A stretch of 64,000 nt of DNA from an uncultured Agathobacter sp. (GTDB taxonomy: Bacteria > Bacillota > Clostridia > Lachnospirales > Lachnospiraceae): NCBI GenBank assembly GCA_934365945.1, contig CAKRNE010000001.1, positions 248,001 through 312,000 on the forward strand, given 5' to 3'. A program made the translations under genes and the position numbers. The notes under the pieces are model-generated. The model saw nothing but the letters and a program-made list of their open reading frames with translations, had not been told where the DNA came from and did no database searches. How positions within the stretch are numbered: the first letter of the stretch is position 1; each line of letters opens with the position of its first letter. Shown here piece after piece: positions 37,204 through 46,102 of this stretch.

Positions 37204-38160
37204 TTATACCAGCTCAGGTATTTTATATCCTGCTTTGCTCATAGCTTTTTCAAATTCATCGAGCGACATTTCTGCTTTCTCGGCACCTCTTTTTGCAGAA
37301 TAGTCTCCCTCCTGTACTGAAAGATAAATTTCAAAAAGACGGCCCTGCTGCATTCCCTCCTGAATGCCACGCTTTTTATGATCATCCCATGCCTTACACA
37401 TATTTACCACCTCTTCCTTTTCATCATACTTAATGTCAGTTCCTACAAATAGATTGATAGCTGCTACTGTCTCAACGTCAACCCTTGTAAAGGATTCGTC
37501 GTTTGTAATTAAATCATTCAGTTTTTCCTCATCTGACGCATTTTTCAACAACTCAAACAACGGTCTGAGTCCTGTCTCGAACCTTGAAAAGTCTGTAATC
37601 TCCAACGGATTCAGCAAATTAATCCGGTAATCGTTGATGAATGGGAGTATTCTTTCATCCATATGTGGCATCATCTCTACAAGGCTTCTTGGACCATCCC
37701 AGTTTTTTGTTCCAAGATATAATGTAATTGTAATCACCGGTGTCAGCCTATCCTCAAGTGTAAACCCTGATAAAAACTCATCTGATGATTTATAATCTTT
37801 GTTTTTCTGATGTTGCTTCTTCGCCTCGTTGACCTGTTCTCCATAATTCATGGCATCATAAATCATAGTCTTAACCGGCATCGCATAATGAATGTCTGTC
37901 TGTGCCTCTATCCCCATCAGTACGATGTATACTGATTCTGTATATTTTACAGACACCCCCTTTAGCAAATCTCTCCATTTCTGCTTAACAATCTGCTTCT
38001 TATCAATACCGAAAACAGATAACGCCTCTGTAGTGTCGCATTCTTTTAAATTCTCCGGTTTGATAACCTTCTCTCCGTCAAACAATACATAATTGCAGAT
38101 TTCACTAAACCTCGTATTATCTGACAAATACTCCTTTGCCTTTGAGTCCTTTGTACCCAA
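37204..38160 (-). CDS. Rpn-family PD-(D/E)XK protein
   Basis: 318 residues from a TTG start with GAGGAGG at 5-nt spacing. Matches the Rpn recombination-promoting nuclease/putative transposase family of Firmicutes: DNTRFSEICNYVLFDGEKVI near the start, VYIVLMGIEAQTDIHYAMPV (the nuclease core with its E-x-Q motif), VITITLYLGTKNWDGPRSL, and a C-terminal GIQEGMQQGRLFEI helix. Complete. These proteins are scattered in many copies per genome and are linked to DNA breakage and recombination or phage defence in other species. Confidence 0.88.
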   Translation of the reverse strand: MGTKDSKAKEYLSDNTRFSEICNYVLFDGEKVIKPENLKECDTTEALSVFGIDKKQIVKQKWRDLLKGVSVKYTESVYIVLMGIEAQTDIHYAMPVKTMIYDAMNYGEQVNEAKKQHQKNKDYKSSDEFLSGFTLEDRLTPVITITLYLGTKNWDGPRSLVEMMPHMDERILPFINDYRINLLNPLEITDFSRFETGLRPLFELLKNASDEEKLNDLITNDESFTRVDVETVAAINLFVGTDIKYDEKEEVVNMCKAWDDHKKRGIQEGMQQGRLFEIYLSVQEGDYSAKRGAEKAEMSLDEFEKAMSKAGYKIPELV

Positions 38161-38650
38161 ATTAACCTCCTCTTCTTGTGTGAGCAGGAAAATTTGAAGT
38201 CGAATGAAAATACTGTATACCTATATATGCTTATTTACACTTAGAATTACAATACGAGTAAACTATGCCTTTAATTTTTCTGTAAATATAATAGTTACGC
38301 TTTTCACACGATGGTGTAAAATAAGCATCCACAATAAGCTGGCAAAATCCCCGGAGCCTGCTTTTCTCACAATGTTTCCACATCTGACATTTCAATTTTC
38401 CTGCTATTAACTGGTAACATAAAGCATTGAAAATTTCCATGTCTTTGTCGAAAAATGCGAAGTGGTCTGCCCTCTTCAAAGTGATACGCACCGGTAAAAA
38501 ATATGCTGTGGTGTCGTATTTACAGAAATATAATGCTTTGAATTGATTGTAGCACAGGGATGACAGTTTGTCATCAAATTTCTCTCTAAAAGACAAGGGC
38601 TAAAATAAATATATGCTTACTTTTTATTCTCTAATCTAACCCTTATTACA
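38161..38650. other. Intergenic stretch with a doubtful small reading frame
   Basis: A 121-codon minus-strand frame (38231-38596) opens at a TTG without a ribosome-binding site. It is Cys/Tyr/Lys-rich and matches nothing I recognise. I do not call it a gene. No RNA gene or repeat is clear here. Confidence 0.4.
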
Positions 38651-38652
38651 CA

Positions 38653-38695
38653 AAAACCGCGCAAGCCAATCTCCTCCGATGAACTTGCGCGATTT
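38653..38695 (-). terminator. Terminator after spoVG
   Basis: AAATCGCGCAAG pairs with CTTGCGCGGTTT, then GTTTTTG on the minus strand. Confidence 0.8.
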
Positions 38696-38752
38696 CGTCT
38701 GGTATACTCATACCAAAATTATTATTTACATTTGCTACAGCATTTGACTGTT

Positions 38753-39016
38753 TTATACATTCTCAATCTCTGTCTTATACTTTTCAAGAATCATATTCTG
38801 GATATTCTCGCGTGTGGCAGAGTTAATCGGATGGGCTATATCCCTGTACTCGCCATCGTTTGCCTTACGGCTTGGCATGGCGATGAAAAGTCCCTTTTCT
38901 CCTTCGATTACCTTGATGTCATGTACCACGAATTCATCATCGATTGTAATTGACACAACCGCCTTCATCTTGCCTTCTTTTTCTACCTTACGAATTCTGA
39001 TGTCTGTAATCTGCAT
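38753..39016 (-). CDS. spoVG: SpoVG family regulator
   Basis: 87 residues, the usual length. Family blocks: [20 protein letters not shown] at the start and [20 protein letters not shown] in the middle, with [17 protein letters not shown] near the end. SpoVG binds nucleic acid and affects septation and other processes in Firmicutes. Downstream of glgD by 24 bp on the same strand, so it may share the glg transcript. Confidence 0.96.
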   Translation of the reverse strand: MQITDIRIRKVEKEGKMKAVVSITIDDEFVVHDIKVIEGEKGLFIAMPSRKANDGEYRDIAHPINSATRENIQNMILEKYKTEIENV

Positions 39017-39039
39017 ATTTTTGTCCCCCTGGTTTGTTT

Positions 39040-40158
39040 TTAAATTACATATCTTACATTTTTTTCTTTTACTATCATGACTTCATCCTCACCACAGTAG
39101 CAGGTGTTTGGATTGATGGTTCCGCGGCTCTCTACGATGCAATTCTCGAGGTGCACATTGTCGCCTATGTAGACGTCATTGAGCAGCACGCAGTTCTTCA
39201 CGGTAGTGTTTTTGCCCACAAATACCTGCTTGAAAAGCACCGAATCCTCCACGCTGCCGTTTATGATACAGCCACTTGATACGAGGCTGTTTGAAATGTC
39301 TGAGCCCGGGTTAAACTTGGCCGGTGGCAGGTCGTCCACCTTTGAGCAGATGGTCGGCTCTTCCCTGAAGAAATAGCTTCTGACGTCAGGTCTTAAGAAA
39401 TCCATATTGGTCTTGAAGTATGCATCAATATCGGCGATATTGTTCCAGTATGAATTTATCTTGTAGCCATATATTTTCTTTACATTTTTGTAGCGCACGA
39501 GGATATCATTTACGAAATCGAATCTGTTTTCCTCGGCTGCTGCCTCCAAAAGCTCTATGAGCTGTCGTCTTCTGATGACATAGATACCTGTGGAAATGGT
39601 GTTGGATGAGGCCTCGATTGGCTTTTCATCAAACTCTGTGATTCTTGACTCATCATCCATGCGTACCACACCAAAACGGCTGACATCGTCGTTGTACATC
39701 ATGTCCTTGCATACCACTGTGATGTCTGATTTTTTCTCGATGTGGAAGTCAAGCACTCTGTTGAAATCCAGCTTGTATACACAGTCACCGCTGCTTATGA
39801 TGACATATGGCTCATGGCGTCTCTTGAGAAAATCAATGTTCTGATACATCGCATCCGCTGTGCCCCTGTACCAGTCACTGTTGTCCGCTGTGACTGTAGG
39901 TGTAAAGAGGAATAAGCCCCCCTGCTTTCTGCCAAAATTCCACCATTTTGCCGAGCTTAAATGCTCATTCAGTGAGCGTGCATTGTACTGCGTCAGTATC
40001 GCAACTGTCTGTATATGTGAGTTTGACATGCTGCTGAGCGAAAAATCTATAGCCCTGAAGCTGCCTGCTATCGGCAGGGCCGGTACTGCTCGTTTTGCTG
40101 TCAGTTCCTTCATCCTATTATTGTTGCCGCCGGCCAAAATTATTCCTATTGCCTTCAT
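39040..40158 (-). CDS. glgD: GlgD, glucose-1-phosphate adenylyltransferase regulatory subunit
   Basis: 372 residues. Homologous to GlgC, but the nucleotide-binding loop reads [20 protein letters not shown] instead of GGxGxRL, and the later catalytic positions diverge. This is characteristic of the GlgD subunit, which forms heterotetramers with GlgC and is not thought to be active alone. The C-terminal left-handed beta-helix is present ([20 protein letters not shown]). Overlaps glgC by 4 bp (ATGA). Confidence 0.93.
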   Translation of the reverse strand: MKAIGIILAGGNNNRMKELTAKRAVPALPIAGSFRAIDFSLSSMSNSHIQTVAILTQYNARSLNEHLSSAKWWNFGRKQGGLFLFTPTVTADNSDWYRGTADAMYQNIDFLKRRHEPYVIISSGDCVYKLDFNRVLDFHIEKKSDITVVCKDMMYNDDVSRFGVVRMDDESRITEFDEKPIEASSNTISTGIYVIRRRQLIELLEAAAEENRFDFVNDILVRYKNVKKIYGYKINSYWNNIADIDAYFKTNMDFLRPDVRSYFFREEPTICSKVDDLPPAKFNPGSDISNSLVSSGCIINGSVEDSVLFKQVFVGKNTTVKNCVLLNDVYIGDNVHLENCIVESRGTINPNTCYCGEDEVMIVKEKNVRYVI

Positions 40159-41429
40159 TTTCCGTCACCTGCCTTGATAATAACTTCTCCACCCTCAAGC
40201 ACACCGTCTTTGTAATCCTTTTCGTATGTAACACCGGAGATTGCTGTATTTTTGCCTATTTTTACCCCGTCCGGTATCACAGAATCTTCTCCTATAGTGA
40301 CAAGCCCAAATGAGTATATGCTCTCATTTAATACGTTTGGTTTTTCCTGTCCGAAGCCAAGTGTCACATTGTCGCCCACCTTGCAGTTTTCGGCGATAAT
40401 GGACTTGTCTATCGTGACATTGGAGCCTATCTCTGTGTCACGCATGATTATGGAATCACGTATTACTGCGCCTCTTCCAATCTTGACGTTGGCACCTATG
40501 ACAGAATGCTCCACATGGCCGTAGCATTCACAGCCCTCACCCATGATGCTGCGCTCCACATGGCCTCCTTTTGCTATATAGAGCGGCTCGATTGCATCAT
40601 TCTTTGTGTAAATCTTCCAGTACTCCTCGTACAAATTGAACTCCGGAATGAGGTCTACAAGCTCCATATTTGCCTCCCAGTATGAGCCCAATGTACCTAC
40701 ATCCTTCCAGTATCCGTTGAACTCGTATGCAAACATACGTCTGTCGTTTTCAAAGCAGTATGGTATGACATGCTTGCCAAAATCACAGTTTTCCTGATCC
40801 TTTAGTGCAAGTAATGCTTCCTTTAGCACCGGCCATGAGAATATGTAAATACCCATTGATGCGAGATTACTGCGCGGATGAGCCGGCTTTTCCTCAAATG
40901 CATTGATGCGCTTATCCTCATCGGCTATGACGATACCAAATCGGCTGGCCTCCTCGATAGGCACCGGCATGGTTGCTATGGTCACATCTGCATTGTTTTC
41001 CTTGTGGAAGTCAAGCATCACCTCATAGTCCATCTTGTAAATATGGTCTCCTGACAGTATCAACACATAGTCCGGGTTGTAACTGTCTATATACCTCATA
41101 TTCTGGTAGATTGCATTGGCTGTACCTGTGTACCACTCGCTGTTGCCACTCTTCTCATAAGGAGGCAGTATTGCCACTCCTCCGTTATTCCTGTCGAGAT
41201 CCCACGGAATACCTATTCCGATGTGGCTGTTAAGTCTGAGCGGCTGATACTGTGTAAGCACACCCACTGTATCAATGCCTGAATTGATGCAGTTGCTAAG
41301 CGGAAAATCTATGATTCTGTATTTTCCACCAAACGAAACTGCCGGTTTTGCTACGTTCGCTGTCAGAACACCAAGTCTGCTGCCTTGACCGCCTGCTAAA
41401 AGCATGGCTATCATTTCTTTCTTGATCAC
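40155..41429 (-). CDS. glgC: Glucose-1-phosphate adenylyltransferase catalytic subunit
   Basis: Makes ADP-glucose for glycogen synthesis. 424 residues from a GTG at 41429 with AGGAGT ahead. The longer frame up to 41663 has no supported start. Catalytic motifs: [20 protein letters not shown] at the start, then [10 protein letters not shown] and [17 protein letters not shown]. The left-handed beta-helix tail carries [20 protein letters not shown]. The paired glgD follows with a 4-bp overlap. Confidence 0.96.
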   Translation of the reverse strand: MIKKEMIAMLLAGGQGSRLGVLTANVAKPAVSFGGKYRIIDFPLSNCINSGIDTVGVLTQYQPLRLNSHIGIGIPWDLDRNNGGVAILPPYEKSGNSEWYTGTANAIYQNMRYIDSYNPDYVLILSGDHIYKMDYEVMLDFHKENNADVTIATMPVPIEEASRFGIVIADEDKRINAFEEKPAHPRSNLASMGIYIFSWPVLKEALLALKDQENCDFGKHVIPYCFENDRRMFAYEFNGYWKDVGTLGSYWEANMELVDLIPEFNLYEEYWKIYTKNDAIEPLYIAKGGHVERSIMGEGCECYGHVEHSVIGANVKIGRGAVIRDSIIMRDTEIGSNVTIDKSIIAENCKVGDNVTLGFGQEKPNVLNESIYSFGLVTIGEDSVIPDGVKIGKNTAISGVTYEKDYKDGVLEGGEVIIKAGDGK

Positions 41430-41787
41430 GTTATCACTCCTCGTCTGTCCTAATTTTTGTTGTGTCCATCCGGTCCCCACCATTTGTTTCTGTAATAACC
41501 GTATCTGTAATGCTTCTATAATAAGTAATAAATCATAATTGCTTACATATAAATTATAGTTGCTGCTACATACCTTAAAACCATTAAATTCATATGGTCC
41601 GAATGAATTATTTTTATATGGAAAATTATACCACAGCCGCATTATCACTTCAACATTTTTCACAAAATCAGATATTATTTTACTTTTTTTTCGACATTTT
41701 GCACAAGTGCTATTTTTTGTACCTCTGTTTAATTTACAATGATTATTATCATTTAAAAGTACATTCTCATTAAGCCTTATTTTTCCT

Positions 41788-41815
41788 TTGCAAATACTAT
41801 ATTTAGTTGTATAAT
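41788..41815 (+). promoter_or_regulatory. Promoter of murC
   Basis: TTGCAA (41788-41793), 16 nt, TATAAT (41810-41815). The leader then runs through a dispersed hairpin repeat before murC. Confidence 0.6.
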
Positions 41816-41829
41816 TAATATAAAGTAAC

Positions 41830-41907
41830 TATTCAGAATAAGAAAACCTGCTGCTTGCATGCAAACATGACGCAACTGCTTTTTGTTTTCAGTGGTTTTG
41901 AATAGCT
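41830..41907. repeat. Dispersed hairpin repeat, copy C
   Basis: Related to copies A and B, with CTGCTGCTTGCATGCAAACA at its centre. Here it lies in the 5' leader of murC rather than behind a gene. Confidence 0.7.
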
Positions 41908-41944
41908 ACAATATAAATTATAATAATTCAGGCAGGTAAAATTA

Positions 41945-43324
41945 ATGTATAAAATAGATTTCAGCAAACCAATACACATCCATTTCATAGGCATCGGCGG
42001 TATCAGCATGAGCGGTCTCGCAGAGATTCTGCATGAGGAGGGCTTTACCATTTCGGGCTCCGATTCAAAGGAATCAGACCTCACAAAGACTCTTGCTGCA
42101 AAGGGCATAAAAGTCATATATGGCCAGAGCGCTGACAATATCACCTCCGGTATCGACCTGGTGGTTTACACTGCAGCTATCCACGAAAGCAATCCTGAGT
42201 TTGCCGCAGCAAAGGCAGCCGGTATTCCGATGCTTACAAGAGCCGAGCTTCTCGGACAGATTATGGACAATTACGATTATTCTATCGCTGTAGCCGGTAC
42301 ACACGGCAAGACTACCACCACATCCATGATCAGTGAGATCCTTCTCGCCGCCCAGACAGATCCTACCATTTCCGTAGGCGGTATTTTGTCATCCATCCAC
42401 GGCAATCTGCGTGTTGGCAATTCAGAGTATTTCATCTCTGAGGCATGTGAGTACACAAACAGCTTTTTGAATTTCAGACCACGCTACAGCATTATTTTAA
42501 ATATTGAGGCTGAGCATCTGGATTTCTTCAAGGATATCAACGACATCAGACATTCCTTCCGCGAGTATGCATCAAACACTCTCGCAGGCGGTGCTACCAT
42601 CATCAATGGCGAGATTGACCGCTATGAGGAGATTGTCGAAGGGCTTCCTCAGAAGATTATCACCTATGGCTTTGATTCAAAATATGATTTCTATCCGGAA
42701 AATATAACCTATGACAATAAAGCCTGTGCATCTTTTACAGCTATGAGACAGGGTAGTCCACTTTTCGACGTAAAGCTCTCTGTTCCTGGCGCTCACAATG
42801 TAAGCAATGCGCTCGCAGCCATAGCTTTATCCACCACACTCGGTCTTGATGAGGAGTCTATCCTCGCAGGTCTCGACAAATTTGGCGGTGCTGACAGACG
42901 TTTCCAGTACAAGGGCAAGGTGAACGGGGTCACAGTCATTGATGACTACGCTCACCATCCAACCGAGATTCGTGCAACACTGACAGCTGCACAGAAATAT
43001 CCACATGACAGGCTCGTTCTTTGCTTCCAGCCACATACCTATTCCAGAACCAAGGCATTCTTAAATGATTTTGCCGATGTTCTTTCCATGGCAGATGTTG
43101 TGGTGCTTGCCGATATCTATGCTGCTCGTGAGCAGAACACCTATGGCATTTCATCTAAGGACATCCTTGATTTATTGCTCGAAAAAGGTGTGAATGCGCA
43201 CTATTTCCCATCATTTGAGGAAATCGAGAAATTTTTATCAGAAAATTGTGTAAACGGCGACCTGTTGATAACAATGGGTGCCGGAAATGTAGTAGAAATC
43301 GGCGAAGACCTGCTTAAGAAATAA
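41945..43324 (+). CDS. murC: UDP-N-acetylmuramate-L-alanine ligase
   Basis: 459 residues. Rossmann-type N-terminus IHFIGIGGISMSGLAEIL, the ATP loop AGTHGKTTTTSM (118-124), and the C-terminal DDYAHHPTEI block typical of Mur ligases. Adds the first amino acid to the peptidoglycan stem. It is the first plus-strand gene of a four-gene stretch; the dcw cluster is not around it. The ribosome-binding site (GGCAGG) is weak. Confidence 0.97.
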   Translation: MYKIDFSKPIHIHFIGIGGISMSGLAEILHEEGFTISGSDSKESDLTKTLAAKGIKVIYGQSADNITSGIDLVVYTAAIHESNPEFAAAKAAGIPMLTRAELLGQIMDNYDYSIAVAGTHGKTTTTSMISEILLAAQTDPTISVGGILSSIHGNLRVGNSEYFISEACEYTNSFLNFRPRYSIILNIEAEHLDFFKDINDIRHSFREYASNTLAGGATIINGEIDRYEEIVEGLPQKIITYGFDSKYDFYPENITYDNKACASFTAMRQGSPLFDVKLSVPGAHNVSNALAAIALSTTLGLDEESILAGLDKFGGADRRFQYKGKVNGVTVIDDYAHHPTEIRATLTAAQKYPHDRLVLCFQPHTYSRTKAFLNDFADVLSMADVVVLADIYAAREQNTYGISSKDILDLLLEKGVNAHYFPSFEEIEKFLSENCVNGDLLITMGAGNVVEIGEDLLKK

Positions 43325-43325
43325 G

Positions 43326-43478
43326 TTATCCACGTTATCCACATACAAAATGTTAACAACTCACATTTTGTGTGTGGATTTTTTAAATAATTTTCAACAG
43401 CTTATATACCCTGTGATACATTGATTTTTCGTATATTTTACATAGTTATCCACATTATCCACATTTTTTTGTGGATTG
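43326..43478. promoter_or_regulatory. DnaA-box array ahead of the dnaD-like gene
   Basis: Two head-to-tail pairs of DnaA boxes: 43326-43334 (TTATCCACG) with 43335-43343 (TTATCCACA), and 43446-43454 with 43455-43463 (both TTATCCACA). Imperfect reverse boxes lie at 43373-43381 and 43470-43478 (TGTGGATT-type). Between the pairs is a 60-bp AT-rich stretch. The array ends about 40 bp upstream of the promoter of the DnaD-domain gene. Confidence 0.75.
43338..43386 (+). terminator. Terminator of murC
   Basis: TCCACATACAAAATG pairs with CATTTTGTGTGTGGA, followed by TTTTTT. The stem overlaps DnaA box 2 and reverse box 3, so the same DNA may have both roles. Confidence 0.7.
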
Positions 43479-43519
43479 AGAAAGCCCGAGTTTACAAGGC
43501 TTGTAGCACTTTTACCATC

Positions 43520-43548
43520 TTCACATGGTTAAAATATTGTGCTATAAT
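43520..43548 (+). promoter_or_regulatory. Promoter of the dnaD-like gene
   Basis: TTCACA (43520-43525, one mismatch to the consensus), 17 nt, TATAAT (43543-43548). It covers an upstream ATG at 43525 and so supports the start at 43582. Confidence 0.65.
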
Positions 43549-43581
43549 TGCTCACAGGTTAAGCGAAAGAGAGTTTTTTAT

Positions 43582-44862
43582 ATGACAGCGATAAACATAA
43601 GCAGTGACATAGCAACATCATTCACTACTGTGTCAGATATTTTTATAGATCAATACATGCCAAAGGCAAACGGTGAGTTTGTCAAGGTATACCTTTATCT
43701 GCTCCGTGCGACAGGCTCCGGGGCAGGCATAGCAACCATTTCAGAGATTGCCGACCATTTCAGCAACACTGAGGCCGACATCGTACGTGCCCTCAATTAC
43801 TGGGCATCTGAGGGTATTTTGCAGGTGCAAACCGGCGCTGACGGCCAGATTGCGGGAATCAACCTCTACAGCCTTGCCGTATCCGGAATGCAGGCTGCAC
43901 AGAATAATATACAAAGCGCTGTGGCTGATAATGCCGCACAGAATATTTTGCAAAACAGCGTGGTTAATAGTGTTGCACAGAATAATTTGCAAAACGGCGT
44001 GGTTAATAATGTTGCACAGAATAATTTGCAAAGCAATGTGGTTAATAACGCGGTGCAAAATATTTCCGGCGCAGATAGTCAGGTGCAGGATTCTGTTGTG
44101 GAAAAGCTTAAGAATCAGGCTGCCGACAAAGCCGCTCCTTCACAGAAGGAATACACACTTGATGAGATTAAGGAATTTAGAAAGAATCCTGATATTTCAG
44201 AGCTTTTCTTTATTATAGAGACATACCTGAAGCATACGCTCTCATCCACAGACACCAATATGGTGCTCTACTGGCTGGACGAGCTTCATTTTTCCACCGA
44301 CCTGGTGGAGTATCTCGTGGAGTACTGCATTACCAAAGGACATTCAAGCCTTCGGTACATGAACAAGGTCGCTCTCGGCTGGGCCGATGCCGGCATAAAG
44401 ACCGTAGACCAGGCAAAGGACGATGCAGCCGCACACTCACAGATTTACTATTCTGTAATGAAGGCTCTTGGCATCACAGGCCGCAATCTGGTTGACTCTG
44501 AGATGTCACTCATCAACAAATGGGTCGGCGAATACGGCTTCGATATAGAGCTTGTAAAGGCCGCCTGCAGTAAAACCATTTCAGCTATCCAGAAGCCAAG
44601 CTTCGAGTACACAGACTCAATACTCACAAACTGGAGGAAAAAGGATGTACATACATTAAAGGATGTTGAGGTGCTTGATGCCAACTTTGCCAAGGCCAAC
44701 AAAGCCCCTGCTAACGGCTCATCACAGGGCACAAATGCTGCTAACGGTTCCACAAAAGCCAAAAGCAACAATTCAAATTCCAAGAATAAATTTAACAACT
44801 TCAATCAGCGTAACAATGATTACGACAAGCTGGAGAAGCTGTTTCTGAATTCGACGGTATAA
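43582..44862 (+). CDS. DnaD domain protein, replication initiation
   Basis: 426 residues from the ATG at 43582; an in-frame ATG at 43525 lies inside the promoter and has no ribosome-binding site. DnaD-like N-terminal winged helix (FIDQYMPKANGEFVKVYLYL), then a coding minisatellite at about residues 106-160. Two DnaD/DnaB_2 repeats follow (LVEYCITKGHSSLRYMNKVA and YTDSILTNWRKKDVHTLKDV). The C-terminal tail is Asn/Ser/Lys-rich. Such proteins help load the helicase with DnaC/DnaI-type loaders, and one follows directly. Confidence 0.9.
   Translation: MTAINISSDIATSFTTVSDIFIDQYMPKANGEFVKVYLYLLRATGSGAGIATISEIADHFSNTEADIVRALNYWASEGILQVQTGADGQIAGINLYSLAVSGMQAAQNNIQSAVADNAAQNILQNSVVNSVAQNNLQNGVVNNVAQNNLQSNVVNNAVQNISGADSQVQDSVVEKLKNQAADKAAPSQKEYTLDEIKEFRKNPDISELFFIIETYLKHTLSSTDTNMVLYWLDELHFSTDLVEYLVEYCITKGHSSLRYMNKVALGWADAGIKTVDQAKDDAAAHSQIYYSVMKALGITGRNLVDSEMSLINKWVGEYGFDIELVKAACSKTISAIQKPSFEYTDSILTNWRKKDVHTLKDVEVLDANFAKANKAPANGSSQGTNAANGSTKAKSNNSNSKNKFNNFNQRNNDYDKLEKLFLNSTV
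43897..44064 (+). repeat. Coding minisatellite of 39 bp in the dnaD-like gene
   Basis: Four 13-residue units in a row: AQNNIQSAVADNA, AQNILQNSVVNSV, AQNNLQNGVVNNV, AQNNLQSNVVNNA, then a partial VQNI. In-frame, between the two folded parts of the protein, so it behaves as a linker whose length can vary. Confidence 0.85.
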
Positions 44863-44868
44863 TTTTAT

Positions 44869-45027
44869 TGTATGATTTAAGCTACATGATTTCAATTATA
44901 TGATTTAAACTGTATGATTTCTGTTGCGCGATTTCAATTATATGATTTAACTTGTATGATTTCTGTTGCGCGATTTCAATTATATGATTTAACTTGTATG
45001 ATTTCTGTTGCGCGATTTAGTTATATG
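44869..45027 (+). repeat. Tandem repeat of 42 bp built from 14-bp units
   Basis: Copies start at 44869, 44911, 44953 and 44995 (the last shortened). Each 42-bp copy is three related 14-mers of the type TGTATGATTTCTGT, TGCGCGATTTCAAT, TATATGATTTAACT. It fills the gap between the DnaD-domain gene and the helicase loader gene, without a reading frame. Confidence 0.85.
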
Positions 45028-45064
45028 TTTTTTTAAGTTAGTTTTTACATCCCAAGGAGGATAT

Positions 45065-46048
45065 ATGGCACTTACCAATGCTCAATATGATGAGATAATG
45101 CGAGGCTACGATAAACGCCAGCTTCAGAACAAATACATACATGACAAGCGTATTGAGGAAGCCTATCGCAAGGCGCCACGCCTCAAGGAGATTGACTCGG
45201 AGATTGCATCGGCATCCGTCAGACAGGCATACAGACTTATGGACGGCGATGAGAATGCTCTTGCCGCTTTACGTCTTGCAATCGAGGACTATAAGGAGGA
45301 GCGCGCTGCGCTACTATCCACACTCGGGTATCCGCTTGATTATTTTGAGCCGATTTACACCTGTCCCGATTGCCATGATACAGGGTATGTAGACGGTCAG
45401 AAATGTCATTGCTTCAAGCAGGCCATCATCAATACCGTTTATTCTCAGTCCAATATCCGGGAGATTTTATCACGTGAGAATTTCTCTACTCTCTCATTTG
45501 ATTATTATTCAGATGAGCAGAAGAATCCTGCGACAGGGCTGTCTGCTCTCGCCACAGCAAAGCTTGCTGTGACGAACTGTCATGATTTTATAGACAATTT
45601 TGAAAATAAGCCTAAAAACATATTTTTCTACGGTAATACCGGCGTTGGAAAGACTTTTCTGTCCAATTGCATTGCAAAAGAGCTTTTAGATGCAGGTTAC
45701 TCCGTAATTTACTTTACAGCGTTCCAATTATTTGATATATTAAGCAAAGGTGTGTTTGAAAAGGATGCAGATGCTATCGCAGCGCACCAGAATATATTCG
45801 ACTGTGATTTACTTATCATAGACGACCTCGGAACCGAGCTTTCCAACTCATTTACCACATCACAGCTTTTCCTTTGTGTAAATGAGCGTATACTGCGCCG
45901 GAAATCGACTATTATTTCCACTAATCTGAATCTGGAGCAGATAGCAGAGCTTTACTCCGAGAGAACACTTTCAAGAATTTCAAGCAATTATAGTTTTATC
46001 AAGCTCTTCGGAGATGACATACGAATTAAAAAGCGTCTATCCAAATAA
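45065..46048 (+). CDS. DnaC/IstB-type helicase loader ATPase
   Basis: 327 residues from the ATG at 45065, which has AAGGAGGATAT ahead. A zinc-binding stretch precedes the ATPase (CPDCHDTGYVDGQKCHCF). Walker A is FFYGNTGVGKTFLSN, Walker B is LLIIDDLGTEL, and a sensor I region reads IISTNLNLEQIAELYSERTL. Helicase-loader family, like DnaI in Bacillus. It follows the DnaD-domain gene, so the two probably work together in loading the replicative helicase. Confidence 0.93.
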   Translation: MALTNAQYDEIMRGYDKRQLQNKYIHDKRIEEAYRKAPRLKEIDSEIASASVRQAYRLMDGDENALAALRLAIEDYKEERAALLSTLGYPLDYFEPIYTCPDCHDTGYVDGQKCHCFKQAIINTVYSQSNIREILSRENFSTLSFDYYSDEQKNPATGLSALATAKLAVTNCHDFIDNFENKPKNIFFYGNTGVGKTFLSNCIAKELLDAGYSVIYFTAFQLFDILSKGVFEKDADAIAAHQNIFDCDLLIIDDLGTELSNSFTTSQLFLCVNERILRRKSTIISTNLNLEQIAELYSERTLSRISSNYSFIKLFGDDIRIKKRLSK

Positions 46049-46102
46049 CGCTTTTTATATATATTTAGTTTATTTATTATATGGTTATATGGAGGAATAA
46101 CA

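Noticed and set aside
38231..38596. 121-codon minus-strand reading frame
   Set aside because: TTG start without ribosome-binding site, odd composition, no recognisable family.
43326..43478. Chromosome origin (oriC)
   Set aside because: No dnaA, dnaN or recF near, and the ribosomal cluster is transcribed toward it, which would be against the fork.
43525..43581. Earlier start for the DnaD-domain protein
   Set aside because: The ATG lies within the promoter and has no ribosome-binding site.
44869..45027. CRISPR array
   Set aside because: Units are back-to-back with no unique spacers, and no cas genes are near.
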